From Chrysomallon squamiferum (Eukaryota; Mollusca; Gastropoda; Neomphalida; Peltospiridae), in assembly GCA_012295275.1 (NCBI GenBank), contig CM022672.1:16453166-16517165 (forward strand): DNA of 64,000 bases, written 5' to 3'. How positions within the stretch are numbered: position 1 is the first letter of the stretch; every line of letters begins with the position of its first letter. The notes under the pieces are model-generated. The model did no database searches. It was not told the DNA's origin and saw only the letters and a list, made by a program, of their open reading frames with translations. This document shows, one piece after another, positions 28,901 to 42,163 of the stretch. The position numbers and the translations under genes are program-made.

Positions 28901-31900
28901 TATTTAAATTCTGTGTTGTATTAATCTTGCTAATGGCAAAATAGGTACTTACTTAATCAGTCAGCTTAAGCATATATATGCTGTGTGAAAGAACATTGCA
29001 TAGAATACATCTGTATATTATACTTTTGTTTATAAAAATATTTCACTTGTACAACACAGTTGTGTGTTTCATGTTTTTATTATTATTACTATTATTATAG
29101 CTGAAATTTATTAATTCAACAAAAATTTCTGAATTGTCCAATTGCATCAGTTGAATTAGTATTAGAACAGGACTGAAGTTAGTGTGTCCATAGAGGTTAG
29201 ATGTTCTTTTCTGCAGTGACAGTTTTTAAATATATGTCACTGCACCTTTACAGAGCTGCAGTAATTTATTTCCTTTATGGATTCAATGACCTCTTCCTTC
29301 ATCACATGGTCTAGTAGTTCAAGTACAGTGACTAATCTTGATTCTGTAAAGCTGTTTACAATATAAATACATGTTTTATTAGCGTTATCTGCTGCATCTG
29401 TGTGGATCTTGCCTGAGTTAGGCCTGCCAAGCCAGTCCTATAAATATCTTACATACACTATCTTTGTTTGATAGATGAGAGAGTGAGCATGAACAAGTTG
29501 GCTGTTTTTTTTTTTTCAGAAAAGTTCATTCTTTGTGTTGATTTGCCACAAAGTGGTATGCTTAAATGTTTAAATATTTCTGCTGAATAAACTTGAACTA
29601 CAATATTTAAGAATTTCATGCCACCTGATATCTGTTTGTGTATATATATATATATATAAACAATTAAATGTATTATATATAGTACTGATAATATTTATTA
29701 TTTTTTTATAACTTTTTTTATTATTTATTTTTAATTTTTTTTATTATTATTAATGTTATTTTTTTATTTATTTTTTATTATATATATTTATTTTTTATTT
29801 TTTTTTAAACATTATTTTTGTTCTTAGTTTTTGTTTTGTTTGTTTAGAATTATAGATTATCAAAAAGATTTAATTTCAGTGTTATGATTCTGATCAGTTT
29901 TATACTTTATATTATGATTCATTTATAGATTTTTGAATGAATGAATGTTATTAAAGAGAAAGACAACGAAAATAAAATAAATATGTAATGTAGCTACATT
30001 ATATTTCATTAGTTTTTTGTTTTTACAGTTTCTGTCACAGAGAGAACTACTACTTCAAGAAGCAGATCACAGGCTTCTAGAGATCGGAAGCGTAAATCAG
30101 ATGTTGACACTGAAGATTGTCAACAGTGTTTATCACCAAGCAAACAACAGAAAGGAAGTGATGATCCAGAGTACACTGTACCACCAGAACCACCAGATCC
30201 TGAAGAAATTTCTGCTAGTAAAGTGAGCGTGAAAGTGCAAGAAAAAGAGGTTTCAAAAGAAAGTCATACAAGAGAGAAAGGAAAATCAAAGAGATCAAAG
30301 GATAACTCAAAAGAAACTACTAAATATGCCAATATTATCACAGATAACAAAGTGAATAATAACACTGCAAATAAAGACAAACACAAGGAACCTAAAGCAA
30401 ATTCAAAGGTCAAAGAGACCTCTGCAAGAAACAGGGTTTCTGAAAAATTGAAACCAAAGAGAGAGAAAATAAAGCAGCCAGTAGGTGGCTGCCAATCTGG
30501 AAAACAAACTGAGCCTGATAGCCAAGTAAATTCAGAAAATGAATTAAATGATGAAGAAAGTGGGGAAGTAATCCCAAAGCCAGTAAAAACAGAGACTGAT
30601 TGTACAGACGAAAGGGATGATAATATGCACTTCAAAAAGCAGATTCTTTTAAGTGGTGGAAATAATTCTGGTTGTTCAAGTGACAGCCAGTCAACTGCTT
30701 TGACTAATATTGATGTGACACGTTCTATAACAGACCAAATAACAAAGGCCAAAGCTGAAAAACTTGCATTGAACTGTGATGGAAAACCATCGGAACTTGA
30801 GGCAGCATCTCACATATCAACTTTTTTCAGAGATGAAACTGAAAAAAATGTTTCAAAAACTCAGGCATTAAGTCCTGAGAGACATTGTGATAACTTGGTA
30901 GGAAATACCCAGACTCAAATCAACACTGGTATTGTTCGCAGCAATACCCCTACCCCTGGCACAGAGGACAGGTCATACTCCAGAGGTAGCGATGATCGGT
31001 CTTTCTGTGGTTTTTATGATGAGAAAAAACCTAGTTCTCGACCCAGTTCACGATTAGATGAAGTTAGGAGTGTGAAAAGCAGTCCAGCATCCAGTCCACT
31101 TATTGTGGATAAAAATGAACCAGTTCATATATACAGGGACCCAGAATTGATGCGTAAAAATCCTGTTCAGAGTAATGTGCAGAATATACTTGAACACCAG
31201 CAGAAAACAATGAGTCAGCCATCATATCCAACAGTGCACAATCCTATACCCACTGCCCCTCCAACTGTTATTCCAACCACTTCTTCCATGAGCCACCCTA
31301 TCTCCAGGACGCTACTGACACCACTCCCCTATCCTCATACCTTGCCCCCTTCAATGAGTAACATTTCACATCAACTTTCACTACCTCATCCTGGATACCC
31401 TTCCGAAATAGCAGCCAGAGGACTAGTTGCACAACAACAGCAGCAGCAACTAGCTTTACAGCATCACTATCAAAATGCACAATTAATGCAGCAATTGTCA
31501 TATTCACATGCCGGAAATAGACTAGCGCAGTTAGAACTATTGTGGCAGCAGAAATTTCCAACTGTGCCCTTGCCTCCTCCCTACCTTCTTGCAAAACAGC
31601 AAGAAGGTCTCTTGGGAGATGTATCTATGTTGAGAGAAAGGGAATTGATTGAGAGGGAACAACGGGAGAGACTTGTAGAACGAGCAGAATTAGAGAGGCT
31701 AGAACATATTGAGAGAGAAAGAAGAGAACGAGAAAGAAAAGAACGGTTTGTAGAATTTTATTTTACTTCAGACAGACTTTTAAGTAGATGATAAATAAAT
31801 GTGCTTTCAGTATGCTCCTAATACTCGTTGATGTACAAATATATAAGATACATATTAATTGATTTCATAAACCTGACAACATAGAAACAATAAACCACCT

Positions 31901-34900
31901 TGAATTTTGTTTTGGGGCAAAACGATATTGTATATTAGCTTAGTTCATAAAATATTTATCTTTATTTAAAAAATTCAAGCTTTGCATGTGGATTAGTTAA
32001 ATGGTGTCACCAGCTGGTGCTAAATAGCTACCATTAATATGAGTGTTCATCAGTTTTAATATTTTATTTCAGTTCCTAAGTTCAATATATGTTTAACTCA
32101 AAGTAATACAGGCAGAAGTATTACTGTAAATTATTAATATATATAAAATGGGATATTACACATTTGCATATTTATTACAGTTTACTTTGATTCATATGTT
32201 ACATGTATGTGAATGTGTTTGTGTGTGTATGTTTATGTATATAATATGTTATAGTCATTTATTACATCAGCTGTTTTGTATCATCAATAAAACATAAATG
32301 AATTTAACATTATGATACTGACTTCCTTGTAGGATTTGAATTTCAACACATTGAAAGTATCATGTAATACTATTTTGATATTAATGAAATTTTTAAAAAT
32401 TACTTGAAAACATATTATTTTTGATAAATAAGGCCATATAACAAATTTAGAGGACAGATATTTAAGTTGATAAACGATGCAGCTGTCAGTTATGTATTGT
32501 AAGTGTTTTATGTTAAATGTTACTAGCACTTTCAATGATGTTAAATGTGTTGTTTCACTTTTAAGAAGGGAAATTGTCAAAATATAAAGAAGCATAAAGC
32601 TTAATTTTTGTTTAAATAAATTTAGCATTCCTCTTTAGCTTCATTCTATAAATGATGGTTGCATGACTGAAAGTTTATAAATCCAAAAAGAAGAGTTTTT
32701 ATGTCCACTGGGCATACTGGAAATATTTTGACTTCACAGGGTTATGTCATACAGTCCCATTCAGGAAAACATTGTTATGATATGTAACATTGTGAAACAA
32801 AGGCAACTGGTACATAATATATTTCCTAAATATGCCACAGGCTTGTATATGTGGATTATTACCACACCAGTTAAACTATGTTATATAATCTAATGGCTAA
32901 TTTTCTTTTATTATGCAACTATTCTTCTTTCCCTTTCTTATGTTATTTAATTTCATCTGTGTCGCAGGAGTTGCCAAATTTTTACAATGAGCAAAAGATT
33001 TACCCAGTGTCCTTGACCTAGGCATATTATAAGAAGTAAAACAACAACAACAACAAAATGTATACATTTCATTCAACTTTGCATTGGTTTTGTAAATGCT
33101 TTTCTTTGTTTATTTTACATACTAGAATGTGAAAAATAAAATAAAATGATTATCACCAACATTTTTATGCAGCCAGCTGCTGTATTGATTAATAACAGAC
33201 CTTCACACTGTCTGAGAACTGATACTGAGCTGCGATATAGGTACCGTGCTCAACAGAGACTGCATTAATATTCAGTGAACAGGCCCACCTCATAATGGAG
33301 GTCGGGCAGTGGTAGACAACAAAGTCATCTGTTTGCTTTGTTCCTGTTTTCTTGTTTATGATATTTTTGTTAAATTTTGGAATATTAATGCTGGTAAGTA
33401 ATTGTACTGAACTACAGTTACCAGTGTTGTGTTTGCTGTCTATACTTTATTTAAATACCATTAATGAATATAGTCTGCTGTGTGTCAGTCTCGAGTGCAT
33501 TGCTTTTTAGCGGCCATGTTGCTTTATTAGTAGGTCAATATGTATTTTCTTTCGTCTTCAGAAAGGTCCTTAATCATTTGTGTGTTTGTTATTTAATTAC
33601 ACATTGTAATTTGCACGAAACAAAAACAAAAAACCATTAATAAGTTTAATTTTAAAATCTTTAAATTTATATGTTCTGACAAACGGGTACTGATTAATGA
33701 TAGTAATATGTTAGATCTTTCTTTTTATGTTTTGTATTGTAATAGTTACCTTCTTTTTTCTTTTTCTTTTTCTTTTTTTTTTATCTATATTTCATAGTTG
33801 ACCTATAGAAATTGATAATCATAACTGTCATATTTTTATTGTGAAACAAATGTTTACAGGGGCATGATGGCCTTGATAAGTTATTATAACAATAGGCAGC
33901 AGATATTTTTATACCGTTTATTGTGTTAAAAATGCCTTAAGTTTGAGCTGCTTTTGTGTTTACAATTGTTTCACAAATACCAATATTGGACATGTTCCAT
34001 GAGCCATGTTGTGTAACCTTGACAGAGCCCATTCTTTGACGTTCTTTGTTTGGTTAAACGTGGTCTCAGGATTTGTGGAACTTGCTGATGCACATCTTAT
34101 GCAGCAGCTTTTGAATGCTGGAAAATAGTTAGAATATTTTTAAACATCATAAAAACAAAATAAAATCTATAAATAAAACAGGCTCGTGTAATTGTTTTGT
34201 GTATGTGTGAATGTTTTTTTTTTTAAAAGGGTTTGTTTGGGGATAAGTTTGGGCTGCCACTACTTAAATATTTGTATATATTAACATAAAAGAAAGAAGT
34301 AAAACGTTTCTTCATTAATATATTAAAGATGATATTGTATATCATTGACAAATTTAAATATGTAGCCTATATATATATATATATATATTAATCACAAACA
34401 GTATATGAGATAACTCACATATAATTTTACACGTCATAATCATTCAGTAAATCTGAATGCAATTATCTATTATTGATTACATATAGAAAATAAAAAAATA
34501 AATAAAAAAGTTAGTATAAGTTTGGCCTGAATCCAAACTTAAAACACTTAATATTAATTGCCTTAGCTGATAGATTAATATTAGAAAGATAATATAATTA
34601 AAATAATTTCATACTTTTAATTCTAGCCAACATTCACCAAAAAAAAAGAGATGTCATTAGAAACTTAATTGTAAATTGTTTATTGTAAAAAAAAAAATAT
34701 TGTTATGACTTATTGAAAAATGATAATTTTGAAGGTGGTCAGCATATTACATAGTTATGTTTCACTTCAAAACAAATGTAAAATGTCACGGTTTTATTCA
34801 GTAAAACCACCAAATGAACTATGAGGTTTAAAATCTGTCCTAAAACATATTTTTGGGAGAAGCTGCTTGATTGTACTCCATTTTCAAAACTCAGCTACAT

Positions 34901-35032
34901 TTGTCCTCAATTCCCCAGCCTATCCAAAATATTCTCATTTGCTGAAAATGAAAAAAATAATTTGTTCTTGACTTAGACAAGAATTTGTGGAACAGTCATC
35001 AATTTTGCTGGAACCAAATTTAGTTTATGAAG

Positions 35033-35065
<33 letters not shown>

Positions 35066-37318
35066 TGTTTTATTTATTTATTTATTTATTTTTATTTTTT
35101 TACTTTTTTTTTTTTTGGTAACACCAAGTTCCTATGGATACTATAAGGATGTTTGTAAAATCTGATTTTTCACCAAGCTTGCAGATTTATCAGTTAAAAG
35201 TGCATATATATCAGCTTTCATCCTGATGGGTGTAGAAATGACTAAACTAGCATGTTGAATAATGGGAATAATTGTTCATTGCTAAGACAAAAGGCTACTT
35301 ATGCTATTGACTATTTCCCTGAAAGGCTTATTTTATGGAAATCATAAAAACTGCTAGGAAATCAATGAGTTGAAAGATTAAAGAAATGAAAGAAAAGAAA
35401 AAGAAGAAAAAATTCCACATTTTTCTTTCTTTGGAGAAGCTCTTTATAATGCATTATATTTAAATCTGATAGTTCTAAATTCTTATTTCTGCCTGAATTC
35501 CCTCGCTGAATGAAACAGCATTTTATGCAGGCAATTTCTGACATGTGATTAAAGTAATAAAAACTGTATGTATTAAAAAAAAAAAGAAATGTCAGTTGTT
35601 TATAACTTCCATATAAATTTATATAATTCAGTTTTTTTCCTAACATGTGTTTATAGATACACTGATAATGATATATTTGCATGAAACATTATGTGAAAGG
35701 GACAATGAACCAGCTGCTTTTTCTTTAAATATTAATGTAAATGCAATAACTTGTCTATATGTATCACAGTACAGAAATGCCAACAACAAGTATCTTTCTC
35801 CACTAGATATTGTCAGGAAAATGAATGGTTTTCCATATGAGATCAACTCTAAAAATATATTTTTGAACAATCAATTTTCTTGCCTTTGGTAGCACCATGA
35901 CGACAACATTGATTTGTGTGCATATAACTATGCTTGAAGGGAGGAGACGTATTTATTAACTATTGATTTTCCATGGCAACTGTATTGATAGTTTGCAGTG
36001 GCTTGTCTGATGAATACACAGGAAGATTCCATTAAATCAAATTGACAAGCCTCTTGACAATCAGTATCAGAAATAGGAATTATATGACGTCAAAGCTTAC
36101 CACGTAAAGGTCGGATATCTGTATGTCAACAGAAATTATAGTAGATTGTTAGTATTGTATCATTATATTAAACAATTTCACATTTTATCCTCTTCTTTTT
36201 TTTTTTAAGGTTAATTCTCATTCACAAATGTAAAGATGTAACTGTTTTATTCATATTGGGTTTTTTTTTGAATAATCATCGAAATATTCTTTCTCTTTTA
36301 TATATTTTTTATTTTTTTATTTTAAAAAATAATAATAAGATTAAGGATATTCCAAATGATTTAGTAAATAGAATTTACTTTAAACAGTTACTAATATTAT
36401 TTGAAGTTGACTTGGAATAACTTCAAAATGTATTCTGCTGGTGTATGTTTCATATGTGGGTTTTGCCTAAATCTCCTTTATTTAAAAACTTGTGTTTTTA
36501 TATTGTACTAAAAGCGTAATAACAGTGTTACTTTATTTGTAAACCAAAACATAACAAGGAGACCATGTCATGAAAAGAGCTTATTTTACAGTAGGAAGTT
36601 TAAACTGAAGCCACCTGTTCAGATTCAAGCAGACAGTTATTAATGAAATACTAGTATGGAAATATGCTTACCAAACAAGAATGAATCGTGCATACTGACA
36701 ATAAAAGAACCAGATATTTGATGTGGCACTTTATAAGCATTCGGGTGTTGTAATTTGTGTGAACACAAACCATATTTTTGTTCAAGTTGGCTTGACCAGA
36801 AATATGATATTACATTCAGTTCAAAGACTGAAAGCTGACAGAGGTCAATTCATGTTCAGTGCTTCCACCTTGATGAGATTCTATCTGGAACCCAGATAGG
36901 CAGTGTTGATAAAGAAATCTATTGTACTGGCAAGTGCTCAGGGATAAAGGCTCTGGATGTTTGCCAGGTTATTTCACATTGAACTGGTATCAAGTTGTGG
37001 TTCTTTCAAAATGCATATCATTTGAACTAGCTATGGCACTCAAGTGTAAGACTTTTATTGATCAGCACCGAGTTGTAAAGAATTTATTACCTAGGTAATA
37101 AGTGCCTACAAACAAAAATGTCTCGTGGAGGGAATCATTTGTAGAGAGGTGGCTTAACCTAATTTGATGTTGGAAGCCTCAATAATTGTTACAAAAAGAA
37201 TTTAAAAAATCACCAAGAGTTTTCTGTGATGAATTTTATTTTCCAAATCTTTCATTGTTGAATAATAATATTCATATTTTATTTTGACATTCATTAAATA
37301 ATAATGTTCTTTCTTTTG

Positions 37319-37358
<40 letters not shown>

Positions 37359-40300
37359 CTTTAACAAAAGTAAATATAGATGATGTTCACACATTTTCTC
37401 TCTCCTGAACAATGTTTTTACACAAATTACATTTATAGAACTTTATTTTATTTTATTGTTTTACTCTTTATTCAGTCGATAATGTATATGTTACATCATG
37501 TGTTGTTGTTTTTTTTGTTGTTTTTTTGCTTCCCAGAAATTCTATTTTTTAACATTATGTAACACTAGTTAGCTAGTTAATAGTTAGTGGAATGATTCAG
37601 TGAATTATATTAAATGACAAACAGGTGCTGAATAACTGAACTTGAAGCTCACATTTCATTTATCCAGTAATACATTTCTTTTATTCTCTTTCTCTGACAC
37701 ACACGTGAATTGTTCTCATTTTTCAGATCTTGTAACTTTCACATAATAGTTAAGAGTATGTTAAATTAATGTTACTCAGGGGAGGTATCTTCATTAAATA
37801 CCACAAAACACATAATTTAAAAAAATTAAGCAATATCAGTTTTTTTGTTGTTATTGTTGTTTGTTGTTGTTTATTTTTAGTTCTTTTCCTTCTTTTTTCT
37901 TTCTTTTTTCTTTTTTATGTTTCCTTATTTGTTCTTGGATTTTTAAAGCTTGTGTCTAGCTACAGATAATATTTTTTATTAAATATATTATTGTTTTGGT
38001 GGCTTTTTTCTCTCTCTCTCTCCTTCCTGTTGATTTTTACCATGACATATATGGCTTAATTCATTCAGACTAATTCATTGATCAGAGATGCATCTAACTT
38101 GTAGGTTTAGAAAAAATATATTTAAATCTAAAAAATAGTCATCATAGTTACATACAATTAATTGTTTTTTATTTATTACATTTATAGAATTGAAAGAGAA
38201 AAAGCAGAAAGAGAAAAAGCTGATCGTGAACGTCAAGATAGAGAAAAAGCAGAAAGAGAAAGAGCAGAAAAAGAAAGACAGGAACGAGAAAGGGCTGAAC
38301 GTGAATTACAAGATAGACTGCAGAGAGAACGCGAACAATCTCGCCATGAACGAGAGCGAATTCTCCATGAATCCTCAACTGATAGTTTAGCTGCAGTAGA
38401 TCAGCACTTCACAGAATCATTACGCTTGGCAAGTCAGCGTGTATGTAATCAGAAATTCTAATTCATTAGATATGGTTTTGAATTTATTACATGCAGCAGT
38501 ATTTATAAGATGATTACTTGTTATTAAATTATCAGCAATCCAGTATCGGATAATTATTTATTATTAAATTATCATCAGGATAGTTCTGTAATAAGTAACA
38601 TTTAATTTAATATTTGTTCTTCAGGCAATAGTAACTGGAGTCTGGCCTACTCCTTCTATAACTCGTGGAACTGGGAAGGGATTGATTACCAAATCGGAGG
38701 GTCAAGGTGTACAAAATTCACAGACATTGTCCAAGGAAGAAGAAAAGACTAAGCGAGTAGGTCTAATTCCAAAGGGCATTTTCTGAATAAGTAAATTTAA
38801 ATTTAAAACAACTACTACTAGCATAACAGATATAAATACTGGAGATAATCAAAATAAATAGTGGTTCTTGCTGTTCAAGAGAAAAACAAATTCAGCCTCA
38901 GTTATATTTTATCCATCATATGCTATTAACTGAAAATTGAAAATAATTTGGGATGTTATTAAAATGGGGGAGGGGAATGAAGATATGTTCATTTATATAT
39001 ATATATATATATATATAAAACATAACTGACATGTCTGGATTTATGAAACTGATGGCTGAATTATTTAAAGAAATAGTTTAAATTATAAGTTTGTATATAA
39101 TTATTTCAGGATTTGGAAAGGGAACGTGAACTACAACAACACGAAATGTCTCGACACACAGAGGAAAAAAGATACCTGCAGCAGCGTATGATGCATGAAG
39201 CTCACCAAAAAGCCATGGAGCATTCACAAAAGGATACCAAAGCTGAAGCTCCCAAAGTGTCACATTCAGATATTAGTAAATCTGATTATTATCCTTACTC
39301 CTCCTACCAAGGAGCTGTTTATCCTTCACAGTCAGATAAACAGACAATATTTAATCTATATGGTTATCCGTCACCTCACCCAGCTGTAATAACTACAGAG
39401 CAGTTACAGCAACGAGGATTAGTCCCATCCAAACATATCAAAGAGGAAAAGTCTGAGGTTAAAGGACTTGTCCCAACTCCTGCTCACACAGGATCTGCCC
39501 ATTTGACCTCTAGGAATAAGGAAATTCCAATGGCTCACACAAACATTAAAAAAGAAAAAATGCCAAGTTCGGTTATAGTTGAAAACAAGGCCAGTATTAA
39601 AACAGAAAATTCTGTAAATGCACAGTATGGGAATCCATTGCCAATGTCTTCATCACCTAGACCTCAGCCAAGGCCAGCTCACACACCTGAACAGCGGTTA
39701 GATCGTACAGCAAGTCCAGCTTCTGGGATTCCTCATCATTTGCTTTCTCATACACTAAGCAGTTCTCCTCCAGGAAGACAACTTCATCAGTCTCACCCTA
39801 CAGCATTTAGAACCATGGAGAATAATTCAACAAATCGATCTCAAAGTCCACACATGGCAACTAGTCAGCAGGGTCATTCTGCATCCATGGCGCAACCAGT
39901 TGACTACTGTAAGTCAAACAACAGGCCTAGGACCACCACAGGATCATCTCCTTTACCCTCAACTGCATCAGCACATACTTCAGTAGCTTACCCAACCATT
40001 GCACAGCCTCCAGTTTCACTTCCACCTTCATCCCTTACTTACAGCTACAGTCTCATTCAGCAAGGATTAGTGCCAAATCCTATTTATAGCCACAGCTCTG
40101 CCCAGAGTATGGTAAAGCCTGCCACTGTTCAAATGTCCAGAGCAGGAACCACACCTATTCAGAATAAAACATTACCTACAGGCCATTTATCTCCAATGGA
40201 TACATCTGCAGGAATGAATGTCCGTTCCACATTAACTGAAGCAGGTCAGAAAAGGAAACCAAACCCAGAAACTAAGGGAAGGAAAAGGCAAAAACCCCAG

Positions 40301-41917
40301 AATGAAAGCCCACCCAATACCACAAGTTCTATGTTACAGATTCCTGTGACCACTCCTCAAATTCTAACCAATCCTTCTCCGTACACAACAACTAGCAGTA
40401 GTAACTACACAAAGAACAGTTCACCTATCTCCACTTCTTATGGACACTCAGCATCCACTGTGACAGCTCTGTTGAACACTTCTCCTGTTTCAAGAAAGTC
40501 AGGATCAGGATTTATGGATAGTTTTCGATCGTTTGTGGAAAATACTGTGCAGATAGCATTCTACCAGGATGACAAAAAGGCAGCAGAGGAAAAAAATAAA
40601 AATACAAACCAGACTGAATCAGACACAAATGTAAACAGTGCTATTAACAACCCACAAGAAAATGTGGAAAAAAGAGAGGTTTCTTCTCCACACGAGATGC
40701 CTGTCACCACCCAGTTAATTCCAACTCCTCCTCCTTCTTCATTAATGTTGCCTCAACCGCCAAATACAGTTAACGAAGACACTTCATCATCTGTGATGAC
40801 AAATTGTAGCACTGTTAGTAGCAACATGGCTTCAATAATGGACACTATTAATCGGGTAGCTAATGGTCAGGTGGATACCGACAGTGACACTTTGAGTGCG
40901 CCAAGTCCTCCACCATCATCCAAGTCAGAAAACAGTCCTCTGCAGCGATCAGGAAACCATCCAAAGCTCAAAAAGGCATGGCTTCAACGACATTCTGATG
41001 AGGATAAGGAATTAAAAACTGTTGCTTATTCTGACAGCTCAAATCATGTTAGTAATGTGAAAAATTCTCTGAAAGGATCTATGGATTCTGCAAGTGAAGG
41101 TTGTGCATCTCCTGCAAGTAGCTTACCTAATGGCAATCTTACTGATCTCAGTCATGCAGATGATGAATCTACCTCTTCTGCTTCAGAAACAGAAACACGG
41201 GTAATTACACATTTTAAATAATTTTTAGTTGTTGTAGAAAATGTATGAGTAATTTTAATTATGTTTCTTGAACTTAAAAGAGTTTTAGATTTTTTTTATA
41301 GGAAAAAAATGTAATAGATTACAAAATGGAATTCATTATAAAAATAAAACCAACATTCTTTTTGTATTAAGTGGTTTCTGATGGTTATCTCTGAACATGA
41401 TGTTTACAGCACTATTTATTTTGTCTTCATTATATATATAATCAACTAATACAATTATTGTATGACAGTCATTTGTAGGTTAATATTTGTTTAAATATAA
41501 ATAATTCTGAAAAAAAATACTTCATCAAGGTCACATGTTGCTGTGAGTAAACAAGCACATTTATACCAAGCTGAATAGATGTAATTTACACTGTTATTGG
41601 TCAGTTTCCTAAAACAGCTTGCTGTGAGTGTTAATCCAATCACATTTGACTGGGATTGCTATTGTTTACTTCATAGTAGTTCTTGACTGATGATACTGTT
41701 TTATTGTGTAGATATGTTCTGACCTGTTTGCTTTTTACTTAGGGTTGTTAAAAATATATTTGTTAATGCCAAATACATTAAAAACAGTAACCTCCTCTCC
41801 AAAATCAATACCAGTGTTATAACAGCAATGTGTGGTGATTTCAAAAATACTAGAGTATAATAGTACAATACCTTTTTTATTAAATCAATAACTTAGGATA
41901 ATTTTTATTAATTTTTA

Positions 41918-41954
<37 letters not shown>

Positions 41955-42130
41955 CCTTCTTAAAACTTTTATTATTATTATTAGAAAGATTTTTGGTTAC
42001 AAATCGTGAGAAAAATTGTAAATTAACCAATGATTAATAATTAAACTTCATTGACAGTTATTTACAGTGAAATGGGATGTTTTTAAAAACAGTTTCACAC
42101 ATCTAGCTTAGAGGTTGATGTATGAAATTA

Positions 42131-42163
<33 letters not shown>

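Noticed and set aside
30264-30752. 162-residue minus-strand frame opposite KDM3 exon 7
   Set aside because: Shadow of the K/E/S-rich coding strand, giving an F/L/S-rich translation.
31298-31594. 98-residue minus-strand frame opposite KDM3 exon 7
   Set aside because: Shadow of the proline/glutamine-rich coding strand.
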